Positions 1 to 5,983 of a DNA stretch of 6,692 nt are shown here, in pieces (the stretch's first letter is position 1; every line of letters begins with the position of its first letter). Under the pieces are notes generated by a model. That model did not search any database. It was not told the DNA's origin and saw nothing but the letters and a program-made list of their open reading frames with translations. The translations under genes and the position numbers were made by a program. The stretch is taken from positions 1 through 6,692 of the forward strand of contig VBFF01000135.1 in NCBI GenBank assembly GCA_005889285.1, given 5' to 3'. Source of the stretch: Chloroflexota bacterium (GTDB lineage: Bacteria; Chloroflexota; Dormibacteria; CF-121).

Positions 1-1550
1 TGCGCATCGTCATCGAGCTGAAGAAGGATGCCCGGGCACTGACGGTCCTGAACAACCTCTACAAGCACACCGCCCTGCAGACCACCTTCGGGGTGATCTC
101 GCTGGCGCTGGTGGACGGCCGTCCCGTCGTCCTCAACCTCAAGGCACTGCTCCAGCACCACATCGATCATCGCCGCGATGTCCTCACCCGTCGGACGCGA
201 TACGAACTCGAGCGCGCCCGAGATCGTGCCCACCTCCTGGAAGGCCTCAAGATCGCCCTCGACAACCTGGATGCCGTTATCAAGACGATCCGCGAGTCGC
301 AGGACGAGAAGACCGCGCAGGAGCGGTTGCAGGAGCGCTTCACGCTGTCGGAGCGCCAATCGAAGGCCATCGTCGACATGCGCTTGGGCCGCCTTACGCG
401 GTTGGAGCGCAACAAGGTCATGGAGGAGTACGAGGAGGTCATCAAGCGGATCGCCTACCTGGAAGACCTCCTGCAGCACGAGGCGAAGATCATGATGCTC
501 ATCAAGGACGACCTGGGCGATCTCAAGAAAAAGTACGGCGATGCCCGCCGGACGACGCTGGACTTCCAGGGCTCCGTCGAGCTCAACGAAGAAGACCTCG
601 TCCCCAAGGAAGACGTCGTCGTCACGCTCACGCACCGCGGCTACGTCAAGCGTGTGCCGGCCACCACCTACCGCCCGCAACGCCGTGGGGGCAAAGGCAT
701 CCTTGGCGCGGCCCGAGTCGAGTCCGACTTCGTCGAACACCTGGCCATCGCCTCCACGCATTCCGACATGTTGTTCTTCACCAACCACGGCTCGGTCTTC
801 CGGCTGCGGGTTCATGAGATCCCCGACGTCAACCGGCAGGCCAAGGGTTTGCCGGCGGCAAACCTGATCGACATCGACCCCAAGGACAAGATCACCGCGG
901 TGATCGGTATCACCGACTGGGCCGAGGATCGCTACCTGGTGATGGTCACCAAGCAGGGGACGATCAAGAAGACACCGGCACGCCTCTACAGCCAGGTTCG
1001 GCGCAACGGCCTGATCGCCATCAACCTGGCCGAGGGTGACGAGTTGAACTGGGTGAAGCTCAGCTCCGGCGGCGATGAGCTGATCATCGCCACCACCGAT
1101 GGCAAGGCGGTGCGCTTCACCGAGAAGCAGGTCCGCCCCATGGGCCGCGACACGACCGGTGTGCGTGGCATCACCCTGCGCAAAGACGCCCTCGTCGCCG
1201 GTTTCGACATCGTGCGCAATGACGCGCACTTGCTGGTCGTGTCGGCAAAGGGCTATGGCAAGCTCACGCCGCTAGCCGAGTATCCGGCACATTCCCGCGG
1301 CGGCCAGGGTGTATTCACGATGGCCGTCACCGATCGGACCGGTCCGCTGGTGGGGATGCGCGTCGTCGTCAATCCCGAAGAGGAGCAGTTGATCGTCATC
1401 TCCGAAGGGGGCCAGGTGATTCGCACGCCGATCGAGAACATCCGCGTGGCCGGGAGGCAGACGCAGGGCGTCATCATCATGCGGCTCGATGAAGGCGACA
1501 CGGTCGCCACCATTGCCGGCGTCGGCGGCACGGAGGAGGCCGAAGAGTAA
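1..1550 (+). CDS. gyrA: DNA gyrase subunit A, C-terminal part (5' truncated by window edge)
   Basis: GyrA is the DNA-cleaving and DNA-wrapping subunit of gyrase, which with GyrB introduces negative supercoils using ATP. The first complete codon is at base 3, and 515 residues are visible to the TAA at 1548-1550. The reading frame is open back to the window edge, so the gene starts upstream; the quinolone-resistance region and active-site tyrosine are not in view. Visible in order: the RIVIELK and LYKHTALQTTFGV segment typical of the breakage-reunion core, a long charged coiled-coil region (about bases 160-540) with AIVDMRLGRLTRLE, then the beta-pinwheel domain. The GyrA box QRRGGKG is encoded at 678-698 and marks gyrase rather than topoisomerase IV ParC. 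Six blade-type motifs can be counted (QRRGGKG, RQAKG, RRNG, RDTTG, SRGGQG, RQTQG), so the wrapping domain is complete. The C-terminal acidic tail is very short (EEAEE). A small membrane-protein frame follows immediately. Confidence 0.97.
   Translation, partial: RIVIELKKDARALTVLNNLYKHTALQTTFGVISLALVDGRPVVLNLKALLQHHIDHRRDVLTRRTRYELERARDRAHLLEGLKIALDNLDAVIKTIRESQDEKTAQERLQERFTLSERQSKAIVDMRLGRLTRLERNKVMEEYEEVIKRIAYLEDLLQHEAKIMMLIKDDLGDLKKKYGDARRTTLDFQGSVELNEEDLVPKEDVVVTLTHRGYVKRVPATTYRPQRRGGKGILGAARVESDFVEHLAIASTHSDMLFFTNHGSVFRLRVHEIPDVNRQAKGLPAANLIDIDPKDKITAVIGITDWAEDRYLVMVTKQGTIKKTPARLYSQVRRNGLIAINLAEGDELNWVKLSSGGDELIIATTDGKAVRFTEKQVRPMGRDTTGVRGITLRKDALVAGFDIVRNDAHLLVVSAKGYGKLTPLAEYPAHSRGGQGVFTMAVTDRTGPLVGMRVVVNPEEEQLIVISEGGQVIRTPIENIRVAGRQTQGVIIMRLDEGDTVATIAGVGGTEEAEE
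1532..1539 (+). promoter_or_regulatory. Shine-Dalgarno-like GGAGGAGG at the end of gyrA
   Basis: GGAGGAGG lies inside the last codons of gyrA, 10 bases before an ACG that overlaps the gyrA stop (taACG, 1550-1552). It is too far (about 52 bases) from the first canonical start of the downstream small gene, GTG at 1592. It therefore supports a start near 1550, or translational re-initiation at the gyrA stop. It could equally be a by-product of Glu/Gly codons in gyrA. Confidence 0.35.
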
Positions 1551-1591
1551 CGCTCGCAGCCGTCGCCATCGCGTGCGCCGGCGTCGGCCTG

Positions 1592-1867
1592 GTGTTGCTC
1601 GTCTTCGCGATCGCCTCAATCGTGCGCGCCTATCACCGGACGTCGCGGCGCGCCACCGAGCTCTCCGCCTACGCGCTGGAGGAGGCGACCGAGTTAGAGC
1701 GGCTGACCGCTCGGCTGAACGAGCACGGCTTTGCCCTTGAACACACCGCGGCTGAGTTGTTCCCCAAGCTGGAGCGCCTCTCGGTGTTCTTGGGCCAGCC
1801 ACTGGTCGCGGCGACGCTTCCCTGGTTGATCCGCCGAGCCCTCGGCCGGCCCTACCGGCGGCGCTAA
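1592..1867 (+). CDS. Small membrane-anchored helical protein of unknown function, 91 aa from GTG
   Basis: I do not recognise this protein. From GTG 1592 it is 91 residues. It begins with a hydrophobic stretch (LLVFAIASIV), followed by a basic RAYHRTSRR segment, a charged helical region with heptad-like leucines (about residues 24-50), a second more hydrophobic stretch (SVFLGQPLVAATLPWLI) and a basic tail ending RRPYRRR-like. This suggests an N-terminal membrane anchor with the helical part facing the cytoplasm. The frame is open from 1493, and the codons from 1550 to 1591 encode more hydrophobic residues (LAAVAIACAGVGLV). A full transmembrane helix is therefore obtained only if translation begins upstream of 1592, yet no ATG, GTG or TTG exists there. 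An ACG at 1550 directly overlaps the gyrA stop and sits 10 bases after GGAGGAGG. The gene is co-directional with gyrA and probably co-transcribed. It ends back to back with the convergent GGDEF gene. Confidence 0.6.
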   Translation: MLLVFAIASIVRAYHRTSRRATELSAYALEEATELERLTARLNEHGFALEHTAAELFPKLERLSVFLGQPLVAATLPWLIRRALGRPYRRR

Positions 1868-3361
1868 CTACTCGGCGACGACTCGATCTTTGCCGGTGCG
1901 CTTCGCCGTCAGCAGGTTTTCGTCCGCCCGCTTGAAGAACGAGAAGGCGTTGTCCTCTTCCGGGCGGTAGGCGGTGACGCCGGCGCTGACGGTGAGGCTC
2001 AGGGGCGGGACTCCATGGGCCTCGTCGCCGTACGGATTGTTGCGGATCTCGGTGAGGACGCGCTCGGCCACAGCGCCGGCAGTTTCCAGCTCGCCCTCCG
2101 GGACGATGATGCAGAACTCATCCCCGCCATAACGGACCACGACGTTGGCCTTGCGGCTGTGGCGCTGGATCAGGTCGGCGAGATGCCGCAACACCCGGTC
2201 ACCCACGGGATGGCCGTGGTTGTCGTTGATGACTTTGAAGTTGTCGAGGTCGAGCACGATCAACGACAACGGCGCCTTGCTGCGGGAGGCCCGGCTCAGC
2301 TCGCGCTGCAGGCTTTCCTGGAAGAAACGGTAGTTGTAGAGGCCGGTGAGGCTGTCGGTGAGCGCCTGCTCCTCGCTGGCGACCAACCGCTCCAGCATCA
2401 CAAGGCTGTTGACGGCCTGCGCGGAAAGCATCGACAAGAGGTGCAGGTCCGACTCGGGGTCGCGGCTGGCGTCACCGGCGTAGATGCCCAGCGTGCCGCG
2501 AAGCCGGTCCTGCTGAAGCAGTGGGGTGATCGTGATCGAGCCCTGCACGTCCTGCCGGCCCAACAGGTGCTGGGTCCAGGGACTTTGCGAGGCGTCCGGA
2601 ACGGAGAGCGGCCGCTTCGACTGCAGCACGAAATCCGACATTTCGACCAGGAGCCGTCGAAGGTCACCGGTGCCATTCGGATCCGGTCCGGAGTAGGCCT
2701 CCTCCCGCTGTCCTTGCTCGCCGGCAAGGAAGAGGAGCGACGCCTGGCCGCGCAGCAAGCGGGTCCCCAGGTTGAGGATCATGTCGCTCAGCACCTCGTA
2801 ACTGAGATTGGTCATGATGCTGTCGAAGGCGCGCAGCACCGTGAGCTCGTCCTGATGCTTGTAGTTCTGGGCGACGACATGCTGCACCAGGGTGTGGACC
2901 AGGTTGGCGGCTTCCATGATGTGCGCCTGGGAAACCACCGGCACCGATTCCACCGCGCGCATCAGGTTGTCGGGATGCACCGGGAGCGCCCGCGCCAGTT
3001 CGTAGACCGTGGCGAAGTCCGGTTTGGAGACGGCGAATGGCTCGCTGACCAGACGGCCGAGCAGGTGCCTTCCATCGCAGATGGGGATGATCAGATGGCC
3101 GATCTGCGCGCCGTCGTAACGGAGCTGGGGCTCGTCACCACGGAGTGGCGCGGCGGCGTTGGGCACCATTTCGCAGCGCCCAAAGTTCTGCATGATGAGG
3201 CAGAAATCGTTCTGCGGAAGCCCGGGCGGGATCTGGTAGCCGTCGGTCGAGTCGGCAGCCAGCGATATGCCCGTGCGGGCCGAGAAGTTCTGCATCGCGG
3301 CCTTCGTTACATCGTGGTTGATGATGTAGGAAAGCCGGATGCTGGCGGTTTCAGCAGTCAA
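1868..3361 (-). CDS. PocR-GAF-GGDEF protein, predicted diguanylate cyclase, 497 aa
   Basis: This is a predicted soluble sensor enzyme that condenses two GTP to c-di-GMP. Residues about 14-165 look like a PocR ligand-binding domain, a PAS-related sensor: TGI near 29, DFC around C54, GRC around C63, and IGHLIIPI..GRHLLGRL at 87-104. A GAF-like domain follows (about 175-325). The GGDEF domain spans about 330-495, with DSLTGLYNYR (336-345), the metal-binding DLDNFK (371-376), ND-NHGH-VGD (379-388) and an intact GGDEF at 412-416, so catalysis is expected. The product-inhibition I-site, normally RxxD five residues before GGDEF, reads RKAN (403-406) and is degenerate. In PocR, the Cys I expect after the tyrosine near 82 is Asp83. 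No signal peptide or membrane helix is seen. The start chosen is TTG at 3361, the first start after an in-frame stop. The first ATG would be Met23 and would cut into the sensor domain. The ribosome binding site is weak (AGGA 13 bases upstream). Stop is TAG. Confidence 0.9.
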   Translation of the reverse strand: MTAETASIRLSYIINHDVTKAAMQNFSARTGISLAADSTDGYQIPPGLPQNDFCLIMQNFGRCEMVPNAAAPLRGDEPQLRYDGAQIGHLIIPICDGRHLLGRLVSEPFAVSKPDFATVYELARALPVHPDNLMRAVESVPVVSQAHIMEAANLVHTLVQHVVAQNYKHQDELTVLRAFDSIMTNLSYEVLSDMILNLGTRLLRGQASLLFLAGEQGQREEAYSGPDPNGTGDLRRLLVEMSDFVLQSKRPLSVPDASQSPWTQHLLGRQDVQGSITITPLLQQDRLRGTLGIYAGDASRDPESDLHLLSMLSAQAVNSLVMLERLVASEEQALTDSLTGLYNYRFFQESLQRELSRASRSKAPLSLIVLDLDNFKVINDNHGHPVGDRVLRHLADLIQRHSRKANVVVRYGGDEFCIIVPEGELETAGAVAERVLTEIRNNPYGDEAHGVPPLSLTVSAGVTAYRPEEDNAFSFFKRADENLLTAKRTGKDRVVAE

Positions 3362-3399
3362 TAAAGATCACAGGTCCTAAGGGAGGCCGCGACTCAGCC

Positions 3400-3405
3400 A
3401 TTATA
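3400..3405 (-). promoter_or_regulatory. Candidate -10 (TATAAT) for the GGDEF gene
   Basis: The minus strand reads a perfect TATAAT at 3405-3400, about 40 bases before the TTG start at 3361. This would give a leader of roughly 30 bases. At 17-base spacing the -35 position (3428-3423 on minus) reads AAAGAT, which does not match the consensus, and there is no TG extension. A short AGCCA/TGGCT inverted repeat (3396-3400 and 3410-3414) brackets the hexamer. The promoter may depend on an activator, or the match may be chance in a locally AT-richer stretch. Confidence 0.45.
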
Positions 3406-3469
3406 GCTTTGGCTCCCGTAACATCTTTGTACACGGTTAGCCTCTCGACGAACATCCGCCGAACTGCCC

Positions 3470-3501
3470 TTGACAAAAGTTTCTGTCCCGACTTCGATAG
3501 T
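3470..3501 (+). promoter_or_regulatory. Candidate promoter of the kinase-regulator operon
   Basis: A perfect TTGACA lies at 3470-3475. No good -10 lies at 17 bases (TTCGAT 3493-3498 matches 3 of 6). GATAGT at 3496-3501 matches 4 of 6 but at a long 20-base spacing. Either choice places the -10 inside the inverted repeat at 3490-3509 and the transcript start within about 20 bases of the ATG at 3524. The poor -10 with a perfect -35 suggests a regulated promoter. Confidence 0.45.
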
Positions 3502-3509
3502 TCGAAGTC
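3490..3509. promoter_or_regulatory. Perfect 8+8 inverted repeat, candidate operator
   Basis: GACTTCGA (3490-3497), a 4-base spacer TAGT, then TCGAAGTC (3502-3509) form a perfect 20-base dyad ending 14 bases before the kinase ATG. It starts 14 bases after the TTGACA, so it covers the expected -10 and transcript start. That is the classic position for a repressor operator. It lacks a T-run, and its position before a gene argues against a terminator. The binding protein is not identifiable; the operon's own LuxR-type regulator or a separate repressor are candidates. Confidence 0.55.
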
Positions 3510-3523
3510 ACTGCTGAGAACAC

Positions 3524-5197
3524 ATGCACGATGTCCTTGTTCACTACCTCGAGGTCAACTTTCCCGAAATTGCGGAGCAGCTGGCGCACGCCCGCACCCG
3601 CGAGCCGGGCAATGAAGAGCGGGCGGCCGCCGCGGAACGGCTGCGGGAGCTGATCCGCCGGCTGCGCCGGGGCGCGGTCGAGTCGGGTGCAGCGTGGCAC
3701 GAGCCACGAGCCAGCGCCGCCGAGATGATCGCCGGCGTCGATGGCGAGCTCAGCCCGGACGAGCGCGCCGTGCTCGACCACTTCTTCGAGCTCTTCGCCC
3801 GCTCGATGGAGCGGACCCAGGCGGCGAAACCATCCGAGCCTGCCCTGGCTCAAGCGCCGCCCGAACCCGTTGCCGTTACACCCGCGGCGGAACCAGCCGC
3901 GGCCGAGGCGCCGGCCCCGGAAGCGCAGGCTGAACCGGAGCCTGAGTCCGTCGTGGCGCCGGCCGTGGAGGAAGCGCCGGCCGTGGAGGAAGCGCCGGCC
4001 GTGGAGGAAGCGCCGGCTCAAACAGCCACGGACGCTCAGGAATCGACAGCTGAGGCGGCACCCATGGCGCCCGAGCCCCCGGCTTCGCGCCTGGTGCCCG
4101 AGCAGATGGCCGGATATCTCCAGACCATTCTGCTGGCCGCGGCGCAGCAGGCGCTCGATCTCCTCCAGGTGGATGCCAGCCAGGTCTACACGCTCGGCGA
4201 GCAGCGGCAGTTCGTGCTTCGCGCCGGCGTCCCGACCGAGTCGCTCGCAGCACCGGAGGGGGTTGCGTCCATCAGCAGCGGGCTCTTACGGCGAGCGCTG
4301 GAGCACAACGAGGTCTTCACCGTCGAAGACCTTGCGGCCGAGGAATTGACCCCAGACGAGGCCGCTTGGATCGATGCCGGTTACCACGGGTTCGCGGCCA
4401 TTGCCCTGTCACCGCCGCTGGAGCGGCCGATCGGCGTGCTGGCGCTGCTGCGGCGTACCCCCTGGCGTCTGGACCGGCGGGACGCCGTCCGCCTCGACGA
4501 CCTGGCCGTGGAAGCGGTGACGGCGCTCCGGGCTCACAGCCTGGCAAGCAGAGTTGCCGAGGTCGCCGTCCTCCAGGAGCGGCTGAACCTCGCTCGGGAG
4601 ATCCACGACGGACTCGCCTCGGACCTGGCGGCCGTGGTGGCGCTGTTCAAGTATTACGAACAGCGGCGTGAGCGGGATCCGGACGATGCGGGCCAGTTGC
4701 TGCCGCAAATCCGCTCCATGACGGAGGAAATCCTGGCCGGCGCCCGCAACATTCTGCAGTCGCTACGTCCAAAGACCATCCGGTCGGAGGGGTTGCTCGC
4801 CTCGCTGTTGAAGCTGGTGGATCAGTTCGGCCGGGTCAACCTGGTCGAGACCAACGTCAGCATTCGCGGCGAGGAGAATGCGATCCCGGCGGAGCAGAAA
4901 GAAGTCATCTTCCAGGTGCTGCGCGAGAGCCTCTCGAACGTTCGTAAGCATTCCCGGGCGCGCAACCTCTGGGTCGTCCTCGATCTCTCGTCGACGCCCT
5001 GGGTGATGACCGTTCGCGACGACGGCCGGGGATTTGACGTCCGCCGGGTCGCGGAAGACCCGAGAAAGGTCGGCTCCTACGGGCTGGTGGGCATGCGCGA
5101 GCGGGCGGAGCTGATGGGAGGAACTCTGGAAATCGTGAGCCAAACGCTGGAGGGTACCGTCGTCACCCTGATCGGCCCCGCGGAACGCGCCGAGTGA
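3524..5197 (+). CDS. Soluble GAF-HisKA_3 sensor histidine kinase, 557 aa
   Basis: This is a sensor kinase of the NarX/DesK-type class that would autophosphorylate on His and pass phosphate to the regulator encoded next. Residues 1-95 are a charged, apparently helical segment that I do not recognise. Residues about 98-190 are a low-complexity Ala/Pro/Glu linker with three identical APAVEE units (145-162). A GAF-like domain covers about 192-345. A short helix leads into HisKA_3, with REIHDG placing the phospho-acceptor at His361. The HATPase domain shows the N box ESLSN (Asn472), G1 DDGRGFD (499-505) and G2 GLVGMRERAELMGG (520-533), so ATP binding looks intact. There is no signal peptide or transmembrane helix, so it probably senses a cytoplasmic signal or a partner protein. 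The start is ATG 3524; only a weak GAG-type ribosome site precedes it, and the candidate operator lies just upstream. The stop overlaps the regulator's start. Confidence 0.93.
   Translation: MHDVLVHYLEVNFPEIAEQLAHARTREPGNEERAAAAERLRELIRRLRRGAVESGAAWHEPRASAAEMIAGVDGELSPDERAVLDHFFELFARSMERTQAAKPSEPALAQAPPEPVAVTPAAEPAAAEAPAPEAQAEPEPESVVAPAVEEAPAVEEAPAVEEAPAQTATDAQESTAEAAPMAPEPPASRLVPEQMAGYLQTILLAAAQQALDLLQVDASQVYTLGEQRQFVLRAGVPTESLAAPEGVASISSGLLRRALEHNEVFTVEDLAAEELTPDEAAWIDAGYHGFAAIALSPPLERPIGVLALLRRTPWRLDRRDAVRLDDLAVEAVTALRAHSLASRVAEVAVLQERLNLAREIHDGLASDLAAVVALFKYYEQRRERDPDDAGQLLPQIRSMTEEILAGARNILQSLRPKTIRSEGLLASLLKLVDQFGRVNLVETNVSIRGEENAIPAEQKEVIFQVLRESLSNVRKHSRARNLWVVLDLSSTPWVMTVRDDGRGFDVRRVAEDPRKVGSYGLVGMRERAELMGGTLEIVSQTLEGTVVTLIGPAERAE
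3956..4009 (+). repeat. Three perfect 18-base tandem repeats in the kinase linker
   Basis: The unit GCGCCGGCCGTGGAGGAA occurs three times with no mismatch (3956-3973, 3974-3991, 3992-4009), followed by a partial fourth copy (GCGCCGGC, 4010-4017). It is in frame and encodes APAVEE three times in the low-complexity linker. Because the unit is a multiple of three, copy-number change by slippage would lengthen or shorten the linker without breaking the gene. Perfect identity suggests recent expansion. Confidence 0.9.
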
Positions 5198-5838
5198 AGA
5201 GCCGCGTGCGCGTCCTGATCGTCGATGATCGGCCCATCTTCCGGGCGGGCGTGCAGGGGATGCTCCGCGACTTCCCCGAGATCGACATCGTGGGCGAGGC
5301 GATGACGGGGCGGCAAGCGGTCGAGCGGACTCGGCGGCTGAAGCCGGACGTGATCCTGATGGACCTCAACATGCCGGAAATGGGTGGAATCGCTGCCACC
5401 CGCGCGATCAAAGAGGAGAACCCAGAACGGGTGGTCCTGGCCCTGACCGTCTCCGAGGCGGAAGAGGACATCGTCGAGATGGTCGCAGCGGGCGCCTCCG
5501 GCTACGTCCTCAAAGATGTGGACCCCGTCAGCCTGGCCCGGAGTATCCAGGACGCCCACGCCGGCCAGTTCCAGCTCGATGACGCCCTCACCCGGCGCGT
5601 GATCATGCGCCTGGGGTCAACGCTCAAGAGATCCCGCCGGCCCCTGGCCGAACCGCTCACCGAGCGGGAGACCCAGATCGTCCGGATGGTGGTCGAGGGC
5701 ACGAGCAACAAGGCCATCGCGAACCGGCTCGGCCTGGGCGAAGGGACGATCAAGTCGCATCTGCGGAACATTTACCGGAAGCTGCAGGTCCGGACTCGCG
5801 CCGAGGCGGCGGCCCACGCGGTCCAACTCGACATTTAG
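5194..5838 (+). CDS. NarL/FixJ-family response regulator, REC + LuxR HTH, 214 aa
   Basis: This is a DNA-binding transcription regulator and the likely phosphate acceptor of the upstream kinase. The receiver domain (about 4-120) has the acidic pair Asp11-Asp12 in VLIVDDRP, the phospho-acceptor Asp57 in ILMDLNMPEMGG, the conserved Thr85 and Lys107 (GYVLKD), so it should be phosphorylatable. A short linker is followed by a LuxR-type helix-turn-helix (about 150-210) with LTERETQIVRMVVEGTSNKAIA and the recognition segment GTIKSHLRNIYRKL. Length and layout are standard for the family. The start is GTG at 5194, inside a GTGA overlap with the kinase stop, which implies translational coupling and near-equal expression. 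No other start fits the receiver N-terminus. Target genes are unknown. The inverted repeat ahead of the operon (3490-3509) is a candidate self-regulatory site, but this is inference. Confidence 0.95.
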   Translation: MKSRVRVLIVDDRPIFRAGVQGMLRDFPEIDIVGEAMTGRQAVERTRRLKPDVILMDLNMPEMGGIAATRAIKEENPERVVLALTVSEAEEDIVEMVAAGASGYVLKDVDPVSLARSIQDAHAGQFQLDDALTRRVIMRLGSTLKRSRRPLAEPLTERETQIVRMVVEGTSNKAIANRLGLGEGTIKSHLRNIYRKLQVRTRAEAAAHAVQLDI

Positions 5839-5862
5839 AAACAAACATCTGTTCGCTACCAA

Positions 5863-5882
5863 CAGGGCTGTCCGGCGCCCTG
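5863..5882 (+). other. Hairpin downstream of the response regulator
   Basis: CAGGGC (5863-5868) and GCCCTG (5877-5882) form a 6-base stem with an 8-base loop, 25 bases after the regulator's stop. No T-run follows, so it is not a standard intrinsic terminator. It may protect the operon mRNA 3' end or be the first helix of the structured leader that follows. Confidence 0.3.
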
Positions 5883-5887
5883 GGGAT

Positions 5888-5983
5888 AGATTTACGCCAC
5901 CCCCCGCTGGGGCTACCGTGGTGGGCACCAAGAGAGTCCTCTGCGCGGCTTTCGGGGAATCTTTACGTGGGGGTGGTCGAGCG
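5888..5983 (+). promoter_or_regulatory. Structured leader able to mask the micropeptide ribosome binding site
   Basis: CCACCCCC (5897-5904) is perfectly complementary to GGGGGTGG (5969-5976), which contains the ribosome binding site of the micropeptide starting at 5984. The same C-run can pair instead with nearby GGGG (5909-5912), as CCCC-GCT-GGGG. A further pairing, AGATT (5888-5892) with AATCT (5958-5962), interleaves with the masking helix, so it would form either a pseudoknot or an alternative fold. TTTACG occurs directly before both complementary segments (5891-5896 and 5962-5967). I could not match this to a known riboswitch class. Some pairing is expected by chance at this GC content. 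Confidence 0.4.

Noticed and set aside
1493..1550. Programmed -1 frameshift joining gyrA to the small membrane gene
   Set aside because: The -1 frame is open and a Shine-Dalgarno-like run is present, but no slippery heptamer is visible. A separate start is simpler.
1845..1859. GCCGG/CCGGC hairpin at the convergent gene junction as a terminator
   Set aside because: It has only five base pairs and no T-run on either side. It lies in coding sequence, and such hairpins are common by chance in high-GC DNA.
2015..3364. 449-codon plus-strand open frame opposite the GGDEF gene
   Set aside because: It lies wholly antisense to a gene with clear PocR, GAF and GGDEF motifs. Its translation is rich in His, Val, Gly and Gln with no domain, and long antisense frames are expected at this GC content.
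3956..4017. CRISPR-like array
   Set aside because: The units are contiguous with no spacers and are in frame within a kinase linker, so this is a coding tandem repeat.
3437..4021. 194-codon minus-strand frame with RRFLHG repeats
   Set aside because: The repeats are just the reverse reading of the kinase's APAVEE tandem repeats, and the frame overlaps the kinase start and promoter region.
5863..5882. CAGGGC/GCCCTG hairpin as the intrinsic terminator of the two-component operon
   Set aside because: It is followed by GGGATAG with no T-run. Kept only as a hairpin of unknown role.
5839..5983. Known riboswitch, SRP RNA, 6S RNA or tmRNA in the leader
   Set aside because: I compared it from memory with c-di-GMP, fluoride, ZTP, cobalamin, TPP, glycine and other consensus cores and with SRP RNA. 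No diagnostic core was found, so it is reported only as unexplained structure.
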